Shown one piece after another: positions 27,399 through 36,186 of a stretch of DNA of 64,000 nucleotides. Below the pieces are notes generated by a model. That model had not been told where the DNA came from and did no database searches. It saw only the letters and a list, made by a program, of their open reading frames with translations. The DNA is taken from assembly GCA_009711705.1 (NCBI GenBank), contig VENG01000033.1:1-64000 (forward strand). The letters are read 5' to 3'. The translations under genes and the position numbers were made by a program. Every line of letters begins with the position of its first letter. Within the stretch, counting starts at the first letter, position 1. This stretch comes from Bacillota bacterium. GTDB lineage: Bacteria; Bacillota; Desulfotomaculia; Desulfotomaculales; VENG01.

Positions 27399-27526
27399 CA
27401 AGCAACTAGCTGAAAGTTGGATATGAGAGTTGGAGGTTAGAGGTGTGGCGACTACCCCTTCGTCCCTTCCAATTAAGTCATTAGTAACCGGACCACTGCA
27501 ACAGTACCCGCGGTTCGTAATTCTCC

Positions 27527-29158
27527 CTAATAACTCAGCTTTTTACCTTCCTCAATGATGTGATCCGCCGTTCTGGCCGCCAGAGCCATAACGGTTTCCG
27601 TTGGATTACATCCCCCGCCGGTAACAAAAGATGCAGCACTGCAGATATAAAGATTGGGAATGTCATGGCTGCGGCAAAAACCGTCAACAACTGAATTGTT
27701 CGGGTCCTTTCCCATCCGGCAGGTGCCCATCAAATGTCCTGTATCAGACGCTACAAAAGCAGGTTGTCCCCCGGCGGCAACAAGTATTTCGTTAGCCTTT
27801 TGCACTCCATGTGCAATTATTTTATTGTCATTCTCTCCGTATCCAAAGGTGACCAGGGGCCTGGGCATCCCGTATTCATCCTTTTCATCACTCAAAGTTA
27901 CCGAGTTGTTTTTATTGGGAAGTACTTCGCCAACCATGGTTATCTGAGCAAAGAAGTTAAAGTCACGCATAATATCGTAAAGTTTTTGTCCCCAAACACC
28001 GGCTCCGGAAACAAGTAGCTTGGCTATTTCCACCGGCCTGGCCCCGTGGGCATTTAATGTATAACCTCTGACAAAGCCTCTGGAATTATCAGTTTCATAG
28101 AAATCCTGGGAAACGGCCAGTACCGGCGTCCCCTTATAAATGCGCACCTCATCGTGAAATTTGGCAAAGATATCATGTCCACTATGGGGCATTAGTTCCT
28201 TCCCCACCATTCCGCTGCTATTGGCCAGACCGTCCGGAAATTGGGGACAGGCCGAATGAAGCAAAAGACGCGGAGTTTCAATACAGAATGCTGATATAAT
28301 AGTTACTTTAGCCTTTTGAAAATATTCCTTGCCGTCATGAATAAAAGAAACTCCCTCTACCTTACCGCTTTTATCAACCTTAACCTGGGTTACCATGCAA
28401 TCACTAAGTACCTCTGCCCCGTGGCCGATGGCCTTGGGTATGTGCTGAATTAGTGTGCTGAACTTGGCGTTAGGCATGCATCCCTGGTTGCAAAACCCTC
28501 TGTTAATACAGGGAGGACGCCCGTCAAAGGGGGCGGATAATATGGCCAGGGGAGCAACTGTGCTGTTTATACCCAGCTTTGCACACCCTTCCCGGAAAAC
28601 CTGAGCATTGGCGCTAATGGGTTCCCTTTCCGGGTAGGGGTATGGTCCATTAAAAGGGCCCCAGGGAAAGTGTTTGGGCCCGGAGACGGCAATATCCTTT
28701 TCAATTTTATCATAATATGGCTCTAAATCCTGATAGGTAATGGGCCAATCATCCGCCACACCGTCCAGCGTTTTAACCTTAAAATCGCTTTCATGAAACC
28801 GGAAAAACACACCGGTGAAATGGACAGTGCCCCCACCCACACCTCGCCCGGAGTTGTTATGCCCCATGCTCAGCGGGTCACTGCCCGTTACCAGCCTGGT
28901 GTCGTTCCAGGCCAGGCTTTGCATGGAAAGCTCATCGCTGGCAAAATCAGTCTGCGGGTTCCAGAAAGGGCCCGCGTCAATAGCCACCACATCGAATCCG
29001 GCCTTACTCAGCTCGTAGGCCAGCACCCCGCCGGCAGCGCCGGCTCCCACAATACAAATGTCAGCACCATCGGCATACTTTCTTTTTTCTAGATGATTAT
29101 AGCGATGACCCTGGTAATGGTCATAGTCATGCTTTACGTAATCATGATTCGTTGGCAT
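27527..29158 (-). CDS. GMC-family oxidoreductase (gluconate 2-dehydrogenase large-subunit type)
   Basis: A 543-residue FAD enzyme of the glucose-methanol-choline family. The dinucleotide fold CIVGAGAAGGVLAYEL is at 35-50; GRGVGGGTVHFTGVFFR is the second FAD contact; GTCRMGKDPNNSVVD and GGGCNPTETVMALAARTAD are the conserved C-terminal active-site segments. With the subunit-3 gene overlapping by 17 nt upstream it forms a gluconate 2-dehydrogenase-like complex that would pass electrons from a polyol or sugar acid to the membrane. No signal peptide is visible. The true substrate is unknown. Confidence 0.88.
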   Translation of the reverse strand: MPTNHDYVKHDYDHYQGHRYNHLEKRKYADGADICIVGAGAAGGVLAYELSKAGFDVVAIDAGPFWNPQTDFASDELSMQSLAWNDTRLVTGSDPLSMGHNNSGRGVGGGTVHFTGVFFRFHESDFKVKTLDGVADDWPITYQDLEPYYDKIEKDIAVSGPKHFPWGPFNGPYPYPEREPISANAQVFREGCAKLGINSTVAPLAILSAPFDGRPPCINRGFCNQGCMPNAKFSTLIQHIPKAIGHGAEVLSDCMVTQVKVDKSGKVEGVSFIHDGKEYFQKAKVTIISAFCIETPRLLLHSACPQFPDGLANSSGMVGKELMPHSGHDIFAKFHDEVRIYKGTPVLAVSQDFYETDNSRGFVRGYTLNAHGARPVEIAKLLVSGAGVWGQKLYDIMRDFNFFAQITMVGEVLPNKNNSVTLSDEKDEYGMPRPLVTFGYGENDNKIIAHGVQKANEILVAAGGQPAFVASDTGHLMGTCRMGKDPNNSVVDGFCRSHDIPNLYICSAASFVTGGGCNPTETVMALAARTADHIIEEGKKLSY

Positions 29159-29750
29159 CTCTTTTAGCCTCCCACGGGTCAGTAAGACCTCTTTCTACGC
29201 GGACATAGCCACGCGGGTATGCCGGTCCCCCATAACCTATTTCTGACCACACGGTGGGGTGGGAATAATAAGCACTGGCAATTACCGTGGCCAGCTTATT
29301 AAAAAGCTCCTTTTGAGGTATGGTCTGCCATTCCTTTAGCTGGACAGCCTGTCCCTTTTGTAGGTCTATCAAAATAGATTGCTGTTTCCTCACATCCATT
29401 TCCAAAAAAGCTGTCCCGAATTGTTTTTTTGCCAGCTCGTCAATGGCTTTAAGTCCCTGGCGTATTAATACTGTTTGCTCAGGAGTGCCAACCTTGCGCT
29501 GGCCTTCACCTATGGGAGAGGTAAGGGTATTATCCATATGATGTATCACGTAATCTAAAATTTCCTTTCTATGGTCATAAACAATATGTTTTGCTATAGT
29601 GAAGATCATATGTACTTCATACTTGTTCAAAAATTTATATTCAGGTAAGGGCCTCAAGCGCTTTAAAACGATCTCACTGGTATGATCATCCCAGTGATCT
29701 CTTTCTTTTAATAGGTCGTAACCGGGGTACCTTGTCCTGTTTTCCTGCAT
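29142..29750 (-). CDS. Gluconate 2-dehydrogenase subunit 3-like protein
   Basis: A 202-residue protein of the small-subunit family that partners GMC dehydrogenases. Conserved traits: FLNKYEVHMIFTIAKHIVYDH near residue 40-60 and a helical body ending in WSEIGYGGPAYPRGY. Most homologues carry a Tat signal; none is seen here, so the complex may face the cytoplasm or travel differently. Start ATG 29750 has GGAGG 7 nt upstream; the ORF could extend 8 codons further without support. It overlaps the start of the large subunit and follows a small membrane protein by a few bases, giving a three-gene operon. Confidence 0.8.
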   Translation of the reverse strand: MQENRTRYPGYDLLKERDHWDDHTSEIVLKRLRPLPEYKFLNKYEVHMIFTIAKHIVYDHRKEILDYVIHHMDNTLTSPIGEGQRKVGTPEQTVLIRQGLKAIDELAKKQFGTAFLEMDVRKQQSILIDLQKGQAVQLKEWQTIPQKELFNKLATVIASAYYSHPTVWSEIGYGGPAYPRGYVRVERGLTDPWEAKRDANES

Positions 29751-29754
29751 AAAA

Positions 29755-30147
29755 CTACCTCCAGTAAAGAGCAATCAAGCCTAAAATACTCATAGCTGCC
29801 ACCATGATGGGTAGTGTCAAAGGAGGCCCAACAAGGAAATTTTGCGATTCTCCAAAGCCTCCGACCCGTTGACCGATACCATTAACATGCAAAACCGATC
29901 CTACAGCCCCCAGCACCACACCGGCAAAAAGTAAAACTAACAGTATATTGCTTAGCAAAGGTGCGTTATAAAAAGATAATAATATAGCAAATACTCCGAT
30001 TACCGGGCCACCCACCACCGGCCCGTACATGGCCCAGTGCCTAAAATTTTGACGGGAATGAAAAATACCCACTTGCAGTGAAATAATCAAAAAGGCAAGG
30101 CCTGTAAAAAGCAATAAAACACGGGTTATAGGCCAGCCGTCCCACAT
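29755..30147 (-). CDS. Four-helix membrane subunit of the GMC complex (putative)
   Basis: A 130-residue hydrophobic protein with four predicted membrane helices (about 9-28, 38-60, 66-90, 108-128) and histidines near helix ends (H31, H37 and another in VGSVLHVNG). It is the first gene of the operon with the small and large GMC subunits, occupying the slot where other gluconate dehydrogenases have a cytochrome c. It has no CxxCH motif. It may be the membrane anchor or quinone-side subunit; this is inferred from position only. Start ATG 30147 follows GGGGGTAG. Confidence 0.65.
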   Translation of the reverse strand: MWDGWPITRVLLLFTGLAFLIISLQVGIFHSRQNFRHWAMYGPVVGGPVIGVFAILLSFYNAPLLSNILLVLLFAGVVLGAVGSVLHVNGIGQRVGGFGESQNFLVGPPLTLPIMVAAMSILGLIALYWR

Positions 30148-30511
30148 AAAAACTACCCCCATATTTGCTTATTTTTTTTATATTGATTTCCAGTTGGTAA
30201 GAAAATTATTTTCATTTGTGAAAAAAAGTCAACCATGTCTACCCAAATCCTTCTTTGATGCTTTGCTCGGGCCCCCTTCCGGTCATTACAGGATACCCCT
30301 GAATTGGTTGTACTCTTTTCCCCTGCCTGAAACACATAACATAAACTTTTTAGCTTCCAAGCCACCACGATTGTCACATTTTTGTTACAAAATTTGTTGA
30401 AGGTTTACAAAAACTTTTTAATAAGATTAAAGGTTTTTTTGAAATGTTGTAGAAACGTCATTTAAACGACAAAATTATATAAAATACGACATTGTTAAGG
30501 AGGTGATGTTT
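30148..30511. other. Divergent promoter region
   Basis: A 364-bp AT-rich interval between the minus-strand GMC operon and the plus-strand regulator. It must hold both promoters. T- and A-runs are common near 30370-30470 but I could not place clear -35/-10 boxes, and no gene is seen. Confidence 0.45.
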
Positions 30512-31183
30512 ATGAATGAAAATACTAGAGAAATTCATCCTACGCTACAAATGCTCATCCCGGTTGCGGAGGGCCTTGCAAAAACTTTTGGCAGTAATTG
30601 TGAAGTAGTGATTCATGACTTGCGTATACCTGAAGCATCCCTGATTTACGTTGCAGGCACTGTTACAGGACGACAAATCGGCGCACCAGTCACGAACATT
30701 GTATTGGAAAACATTAAAAAATTTGGAAGTCAATGTAAAGACATCATTGGATATAAGAATATTACTAAAGAAGGACGCATTTTAAAATCCTCAACAATTT
30801 TCGCCAGAGATGCTGACGGAAATATAATTGGATGCTTATGCATTAATTATGATGTTACTGAATTACTAATTCACAAGAACCATCTGGAACAATTTATTTC
30901 TTTTGGTGACCACCGCGATTCCAATCATGCAAGTGGAGAGTTATTTGCCTCAGACGTATCTGAAGTTTTGGAAAGTATGATTGATCAAGTAATTAGCAAG
31001 ATGGGAAAGCCCATACCGGGAATGCAAAAGGACGACAAAATTAAGGTTGTTTTGGAATTAGATGATAAAGGTGTTTTTTTAATTAAAGGGGCAATAGATA
31101 AAGTCGCTGCTATGCTGGGTGTTTCCCGGTATACAATATATAACTACCTTGAGGAAGGCCGGTCAAACCGGCAAATATTATAA
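30512..31183 (+). CDS. YheO/DauR-type transcriptional regulator
   Basis: A 223-residue regulator. Residues about 8-120 are the YheO-like PAS domain (LIPVAEGLAKTFGSNCEVVI, then TVTGRQIGAPVTNIVL and NIIGCLCINYDVT). The C-terminal domain is a helix-turn-helix (GAIDKVAAMLGVSRYTIYNYL). DauR, the named member, controls D-arginine catabolism, and homologues often sit beside RidA and amino-acid enzymes, as here. The start is ATG 30512, 8 nt after AAGGAGG. It is 19 nt upstream of ridA, so it probably regulates its own operon. Confidence 0.88.
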   Translation: MNENTREIHPTLQMLIPVAEGLAKTFGSNCEVVIHDLRIPEASLIYVAGTVTGRQIGAPVTNIVLENIKKFGSQCKDIIGYKNITKEGRILKSSTIFARDADGNIIGCLCINYDVTELLIHKNHLEQFISFGDHRDSNHASGELFASDVSEVLESMIDQVISKMGKPIPGMQKDDKIKVVLELDDKGVFLIKGAIDKVAAMLGVSRYTIYNYLEEGRSNRQIL

Positions 31184-31202
31184 CAATTGGGAGGTAAAAG
31201 AA

Positions 31203-31586
31203 ATGGAAAAAACACTTTTAAAGACAGATAAAGCTCCTGAGGCCATTGGCCCCTATTCGCAGGCGGTAAAGGTGGGAAATCTGATGTTTATATCAGGCCA
31301 ACTTCCACTTAATCCTATTGACGGAAAGATTGTGGACGGCGGCGTTCAGGAACAAACAAAACAATGTGTCACCAACCTTAAAGCAATATGTGAGGCGGCA
31401 GGGGCTACCCTCGGCGATGTAGTCAAAACTACAATTTTCGTTACCGACATGACACAATTTGCAAAGGTTAACGAGACCTATGGGGAGTTTTTTGAAACCG
31501 ATGCTCCTGCCCGGGCATGTGTAGAAGTATCATGCCTCCCCAAAGATGCATTAATAGAAATCGAAGCTGTAGTATATATCAACTAA
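31203..31586 (+). CDS. ridA: RidA-family reactive-imine deaminase
   Basis: A 127-residue RidA/YjgF/UK114 protein. GPYSQAVKVGNLMFISGQLP near the N-terminus, the CVTNLKAICEAAG helix and the C-terminal PARACVEVSCLPKDALIEIEAV carry the family arginine and glutamate that bind and hydrolyse enamine/imine intermediates made by PLP dehydratases. Its position just before a fold-type II PLP enzyme is a classical pairing. Start ATG with GGGAGG upstream. Confidence 0.93.
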   Translation: MEKTLLKTDKAPEAIGPYSQAVKVGNLMFISGQLPLNPIDGKIVDGGVQEQTKQCVTNLKAICEAAGATLGDVVKTTIFVTDMTQFAKVNETYGEFFETDAPARACVEVSCLPKDALIEIEAVVYIN

Positions 31587-31618
31587 ATCATTACTACCAA
31601 AACTAAGGAGTTGAGGTC

Positions 31619-32827
31619 GTGAGTTTCGTTACACATTTGGAATGCGCAAAATGCGGTAAGAATTACAGCAGCGAAGAAGTTCAACAGCTTTGTGAGTGCG
31701 GTGGTCCCTTAGTAGTTCGCTATGACCTGGAGGCTGTTAAGAACACTCTTAAAAAGGAAGATTTAAAAGAACGGGAGCCAAGTCTCTGGCGCTATTGGGA
31801 ACTGCTTCCTTTAAAAGACAAAAAGAACATGGTATCTCTCGGCGAAGGTATGACGCCGGTAATTAAAATGGATGTTGCGGGCCCCGAAATAGGGCTAAAT
31901 GACTTATACCTCAAGGATGAAGGAATTATCCCTTCCGGTACCTTTAAATCCAGGGGTGCAACTGTAGGGGTGTCCAAAGCTAAAGAGCTTGGCATTAAAA
32001 CCCTTGCCATGCCTACCAATGGTAATGCCGGTGCATCCTGGGCGACGTATGGTGCCAGGGCGGGCCTGAAATCAGTGATTGTAATGCCGGAGGATGCACC
32101 GGAGATCACCCGAAACGAGTGCGCAATTACCGGCGCAGATCTTTTCCTGGTGAATGGTCTTATCAGCGACGCCGGCAAGATCGTAGCCCGTGCAGTTAAA
32201 AACTATGGATGGTTTGATGTTTCCACTTTAAAAGAGCCATATCGTATTGAAGGCAAAAAGACCATGGGATTGGAGATTGCAGAGCAATTCAACTGGGAAG
32301 TACCCGACGTTATTCTTTACCCCACTGGTGGTGGGGTAGGCATTATAGGTATATACAAAGCACTAAAGGAATTACAGGCTATGGGTTGGATTGGGGAAAA
32401 AATGCCGCGACTGGTTGCTGTACAAGCTACAGGTTGTGCACCAATTGTTCAGGCATGGAAAGAAAAGAAAACGGAGTCTGAATTCTGGCAGGATGCTAAT
32501 ACCTGTGCCTTTGGAATTACAGTACCTAAAGCATTGGGTGATTTTATGGTATTAGATGCTGTATATAAAACAGATGGCTGTGCCATTGCCATTGCAGATG
32601 ACCAAATTTTACAGGCACAGGCAGAGCTGGCAGCGAAAGAAGGAGCCTTCGTTTGTCCTGAAGGTGCCTCCTTATACTCCGCAGCTAAAAAGCTTAAAGA
32701 AGAGGGCTGGCTGAAGACAGAGGAAAAAGTTGTTCTATTAAATACCGGTACAGGTTTGAAATACCCGGAGACAGTAAATGTTAAGGTACCTGTGTTACAG
32801 CCTGACGAAGACATTCCCCAAAACTAA
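31619..32827 (+). CDS. Threonine-synthase-like PLP enzyme (fold type II)
   Basis: A 402-residue enzyme of the threonine synthase family. N-terminal ECAKCGKNYSSEEVQQLCECG is the zinc-ribbon-like lead found in this branch. SGTFKSRGATVGVSKAKELG holds the PLP lysine; PTNGNAGASWATYGARAG binds the cofactor phosphate side; LYPTGGGVGIIGIYKALKEL is the glycine-rich loop. No homoserine kinase or dehydrogenase genes are nearby. The partners are RidA, a DauR-type regulator and an amino-acid symporter, so a catabolic ammonia-lyase or deaminase role on an amino acid is at least as likely as threonine synthesis. GTG start. Confidence 0.85.
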   Translation: MSFVTHLECAKCGKNYSSEEVQQLCECGGPLVVRYDLEAVKNTLKKEDLKEREPSLWRYWELLPLKDKKNMVSLGEGMTPVIKMDVAGPEIGLNDLYLKDEGIIPSGTFKSRGATVGVSKAKELGIKTLAMPTNGNAGASWATYGARAGLKSVIVMPEDAPEITRNECAITGADLFLVNGLISDAGKIVARAVKNYGWFDVSTLKEPYRIEGKKTMGLEIAEQFNWEVPDVILYPTGGGVGIIGIYKALKELQAMGWIGEKMPRLVAVQATGCAPIVQAWKEKKTESEFWQDANTCAFGITVPKALGDFMVLDAVYKTDGCAIAIADDQILQAQAELAAKEGAFVCPEGASLYSAAKKLKEEGWLKTEEKVVLLNTGTGLKYPETVNVKVPVLQPDEDIPQN

Positions 32828-32991
32828 CAAAAAGAAAACCGGCAAGTGATGTTTGCCGGCAAGAAAAATAAATAAAATTGGTTAACGAATCTATCATATA
32901 ACAGATAAAAATTCTTAGTCAAATAGTTTTTTCCCAGTCCCCACAAATCAAAAATAGTTTCACATCATGTAAATTTATGGGAGGTAAAGGG

Positions 32992-34203
32992 ATGAAGTTA
33001 GCAACTAAAATATTTGTTGGTTTGATAAGTGGTGTTATCCTGGGGCTTATCTTAAGTGCAGCAGGTGCCACAGCAATTGCCGACAATATTATACAACCGT
33101 TTGGTGATTTATTCATAAGATTAATAAAGATGCTCATTGTTCCCCTGGTTTTCGCTACTCTGGTAGTCGGTGCTTCAAGTGTCAGTGATGTAAGCAAACT
33201 GAGTAGAATAGGTGGAAAAACAGTAGGTTATTATTTATGTACGACTGCCATTGCTATAACAATAGGTGTAATCTTAGCAAATATTTTTGCTCCTGGTGTC
33301 GGGCTAAGTATATCAACAGATCTTACCTACCAGGCTAAAGAAACTCCCGGTATAGTTGATACTATATTAAACATAGTACCAACTAATCCTATACAAGCCC
33401 TTGCAGATGGAAACATGCTGCAAATCATTATCTTCTCGCTGTTTATAGGAATCTGCATGAACCTGGTTGGTAGAAAATCAGAGCCTGTTAAGAATTTCTT
33501 TGATGGCTTTGCGGAAATCATGTATAAAGTTACAGAAATAATTATGAGTTTAGCACCCTATGGTGTGTTTGCATTAATCGTACCAGTTGTAACTTCACAT
33601 GGTCCTGCTGTACTTCTACCATTAGTTAAAGTTATTCTTTTAATGTATGTCGGTGCGATAATACATTCATTAATCGTATACGGTACTGCTACCAAACTCA
33701 TAGCTAAAATGAATCCAGTGAAATTCTTTAAAGGTGTGATGCCGGCAACGCTAGTGGGCTTTTCCACATGCAGCAGTTCCGGTACACTACCGGTAACTAT
33801 CAGAAGTACTCAAGACAATCTCGATGTATCCGAAGAAGTCAGCAGTTTTGTACTTCCATTAGGTGCCACAATAAATATGGATGGTGCTGCATTATATCAA
33901 GGTATAGCTGCCTTATTCGTCGCACAGGTATATGGAATTGATTTAACTGTGCTACAGCAGTTTACAGTTGTACTGACTGGTGCTCTGGCCTCGATAGGTT
34001 CAGCAGGAGTCCCAGGGGCAGGGCTGATTATCTTAACCATGGTATTACAGTCAGTAGGTTTACCGCTTGAAGGAATAGCATTAGTAGCAGGTGTAGACCG
34101 TATTTTAGATATGGCACGTACAGCAACAAACGTAACGGGCGATGCTTCTTGTGCAGTAGTTGTTGACGCAACCGAGAAAAGAAGAGAAGAAGCATTAGCT
34201 TAA
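32992..34203 (+). CDS. Dicarboxylate/amino acid:cation symporter (DAACS)
   Basis: A 403-residue membrane transporter of the GltP/GltT family, taking up dicarboxylates or amino acids with Na+ or H+. The hallmark re-entrant loop STCSSSGTLPVT and the NMDGAALYQG substrate/cation motif are both present, as is LDMARTATNVTGDA near the C-terminus. Eight membrane helices plus two hairpins are expected and the length is normal. Start ATG 32992, 7 nt after GGGAGG. It closes the regulator-RidA-PLP operon, with a hairpin at 32839-32861 in the gap, and probably imports that enzyme's substrate. Confidence 0.92.
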   Translation: MKLATKIFVGLISGVILGLILSAAGATAIADNIIQPFGDLFIRLIKMLIVPLVFATLVVGASSVSDVSKLSRIGGKTVGYYLCTTAIAITIGVILANIFAPGVGLSISTDLTYQAKETPGIVDTILNIVPTNPIQALADGNMLQIIIFSLFIGICMNLVGRKSEPVKNFFDGFAEIMYKVTEIIMSLAPYGVFALIVPVVTSHGPAVLLPLVKVILLMYVGAIIHSLIVYGTATKLIAKMNPVKFFKGVMPATLVGFSTCSSSGTLPVTIRSTQDNLDVSEEVSSFVLPLGATINMDGAALYQGIAALFVAQVYGIDLTVLQQFTVVLTGALASIGSAGVPGAGLIILTMVLQSVGLPLEGIALVAGVDRILDMARTATNVTGDASCAVVVDATEKRREEALA

Positions 34204-34234
34204 AACAGGTGTAACTGCTTAATACAAAAGAACT

Positions 34235-34269
34235 ATAACAGAGGCGGCTTTAGAGGCCGCCTTTGTTAT
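34235..34269 (+). terminator. Terminator hairpin of the amino-acid operon
   Basis: ATAACAGAGGCGGC (34235-34248) / GCCGCCTTTGTTAT (34256-34269), a 14-nt arm with one mismatch, 32 nt after the symporter stop. The 3' arm includes TTTGTTAT in place of a pure U-run. Confidence 0.7.
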
Positions 34270-34272
34270 ATG

Positions 34273-34290
34273 CAACCACGGGGACAATTC
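34273..34290 (+). repeat. CCACGGGGACGGT-family repeat, copy 5 (degenerate)
   Basis: CAACCACGGGGACAATTC directly after the operon terminator; the right arm is lost. Confidence 0.5.
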
Positions 34291-34375
34291 TCAAAGGGTT
34301 CAATCGGAGTTTTAGCAAGAAAAAAGGCCTAAACACCAGATGATTCCTGGTTTTGAAGGACAAAGAGAGCTCTAT

Positions 34376-34530
34376 CACGCACCCAGCCCCATGGAATAAG
34401 CAGCCAGCTCCACGTAGTTTAAGCCAATGGCGCAGTCCGCCTGGGCAGTAGGTATAGTTTTCGGGGCATAGGCCACGATGGCGTCCATATTGGCGGCGCG
34501 GGCTAGCTCAGGTTTTTCTTTACAGTTGAA
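34376..34530 (-). pseudogene. Deleted copy of the ferredoxin-nitroreductase gene
   Basis: This segment is nearly identical to bases 10386-10592 inside the nitroreductase gene, with a few point changes and one internal deletion of about 55 bp. The deletion joins GCCACGAT directly to GGCGTCC, removing DNA between two CGAT-containing points. Only about 60 codons of the original gene remain and no flanking sequence is shared. It is a recent, dead partial duplication lying after a repeat copy. Confidence 0.85.
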
Positions 34531-34592
34531 GCCGACCCTTGGATTAACAATTTCCTTTACAGTACCTCATACCCATATAGTAATATATAGGT

Positions 34593-35276
34593 ATGAAACT
34601 AAGTGCGAACATTAAGAAACCCACAATTATATTAACTTTTACTCTTATACTGTTTTTGGCTACAATATATCTATGGAATATTGATTTAAAGGCTGTGGTG
34701 AATACTGCCGCCTCGGGCGACATAAAGTCCGCGGCACGGGCAATTGCAGGTGCGGGAACACCGGCTATCCTGATGAGCATTTACATTAATGCAGCTATAA
34801 GCATTATGGGAGTGGTACCTTCTGTCTTTTTAACCGGGGCCAATGTGCTGGTCTTCGGCCTGCACGGAGGATTTCTGGTATCTTGGGCGGGGGAGGTTAT
34901 TGGTGCCGCAGTTTCTTTTATGCTTTACCGGTGGGGCATAAAATCCGCCGCCAGAATACCCACTGATCGCTGGAAACTCATAAAAACTGTCAACACTTTA
35001 CCCGGGTTAAGACAAATTTATTTTCTAATGGTACTGCGTATGGCTCCCTTTGTACCCTCGGGGTTAATTAATCTCCTCGGGGCCATAACTACCATTCAAC
35101 CACGAAATTTCATCATTGCTACCACAGTCGGCAAATTCCCCGCTTTACTACTGGAAACCGCATTCATTTATAACCTTATAAACATAAATAAAGGCTATAT
35201 CAACCTGGGCATCGGTATTATGGTTACCGCCCTTTTGTATTTTGGTGCCAGAAAAGAGCTTAACCGCCTTTCGTGA
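34593..35276 (+). CDS. TVP38/TMEM64-family (VTT domain) membrane protein
   Basis: A 227-residue polytopic membrane protein of the DedA-related VTT superfamily. The core motif is visible: SVFLTGANVLVFGLHGGFLVSWAGEVIGAAVSFMLYRWG, then LPGLRQIYFLMVLRMAPFVPSGLINLLGA, where the arginine and proline are conserved. Such proteins are thought to move lipids or lipid carriers across the membrane. It is preceded by relic DNA and has no close operon partner. The ribosome site is weak. Confidence 0.82.
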   Translation: MKLSANIKKPTIILTFTLILFLATIYLWNIDLKAVVNTAASGDIKSAARAIAGAGTPAILMSIYINAAISIMGVVPSVFLTGANVLVFGLHGGFLVSWAGEVIGAAVSFMLYRWGIKSAARIPTDRWKLIKTVNTLPGLRQIYFLMVLRMAPFVPSGLINLLGAITTIQPRNFIIATTVGKFPALLLETAFIYNLININKGYINLGIGIMVTALLYFGARKELNRLS

Positions 35277-35326
35277 TGGACTTCGCACACTGGATTTGTC
35301 CTGCCTATGTTCTGCGTCGAAGCTAA

Positions 35327-35998
35327 TTAGTTAAAGTCATTATTTTTAATTTTAGTAGGTTTCCTTCTACCTATAAGAGGTATAAAGGCCGGTGTAACCT
35401 CTGCGTACTTAATATATTCATCACCGAAACAACTAATGGAATCAATTTCTTCCTGCCGGGCAAGACGCATATAAATCCACACTAAAACGGGGAACATCAA
35501 TAATGTTGATAACGTGGGCCACTGTAATAAAAAGGCGATCATTATTATCATGAACGCTGTATATTGAGGGTGACGAATAAATGCATACATCCCGGTAGTT
35601 GCCATCGTGCCGCTTTGCTGTGCGTCATGTAGAACTCTCCAGGCGGTGAAGATCATGTACATGCCAATGAAAATCAGTATATTGCTTAACAAATGAATCG
35701 GTGCGGTATGGGGGTTACCATTATAGCCGAGAAAAGTGTACCATAAATGCCCTGAGTCATGCGTTAACAAGTTTAAACCGGGGTATCGTGTACCTAACCA
35801 TCCGGAAAGCAAATAAATCGTTAGCGGAAAACCGTACATTTCAGTGAAAAGCGCTATAATAAACGCAGAAAAACCTCCAAATGAACGCCAGTCCCGAGAG
35901 GTTTTTGGTTTCACAAAGCTAAAAGCAAAAATAATAAAGACCAGGGAATTTATTATAACTATTGTCCACAGGCCGTATCCATTAGTTATGTTATCCAT
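35327..35998 (-). CDS. ICMT-like membrane methyltransferase
   Basis: A 223-residue membrane protein of the isoprenylcysteine carboxyl methyltransferase / PEMT family. The C-terminal SAM-binding region is typical: FIRHPQYTAFMIIMIAFLLQ, then the RLARQEEIDSISCFGDEYIKY stretch with the Glu-Glu pair, and a hydrophobic end. Five or so helices precede it. It lies close to copA on the same strand, with the CopA miniprotein in between, a pairing often seen for heavy-metal loci. Real substrate unknown. Confidence 0.85.
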   Translation of the reverse strand: MDNITNGYGLWTIVIINSLVFIIFAFSFVKPKTSRDWRSFGGFSAFIIALFTEMYGFPLTIYLLSGWLGTRYPGLNLLTHDSGHLWYTFLGYNGNPHTAPIHLLSNILIFIGMYMIFTAWRVLHDAQQSGTMATTGMYAFIRHPQYTAFMIIMIAFLLQWPTLSTLLMFPVLVWIYMRLARQEEIDSISCFGDEYIKYAEVTPAFIPLIGRRKPTKIKNNDFN

Positions 35999-36186
35999 AA
36001 TATGATTCTCCTTTCCTCATATTTCTACTAGCGATGCGCGCTGTGGTCAAAAATATAAGCAGAGTTTGTCATGTTGTTTATATAAAAAATTATACAAAGC
36101 AAATATATATAGGGTTTTACATAAGGCTAACAGTTTCGAGACATTTAAAAGACTAAACCTTTACGGGCTTAGTCCAAAAGGGATAC

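Noticed and set aside
30153-30377. 74-codon minus-strand ORF upstream of the GMC operon
   Set aside because: No domain and no ribosome site; it sits in the divergent promoter region.
32839-32861. CCGGCAA/TTGCCGG hairpin after the PLP enzyme as a terminator
   Set aside because: It is followed by AAGAAAAATAA, not a U-run, so a terminator call is not supported; it may be a processing or stability hairpin.
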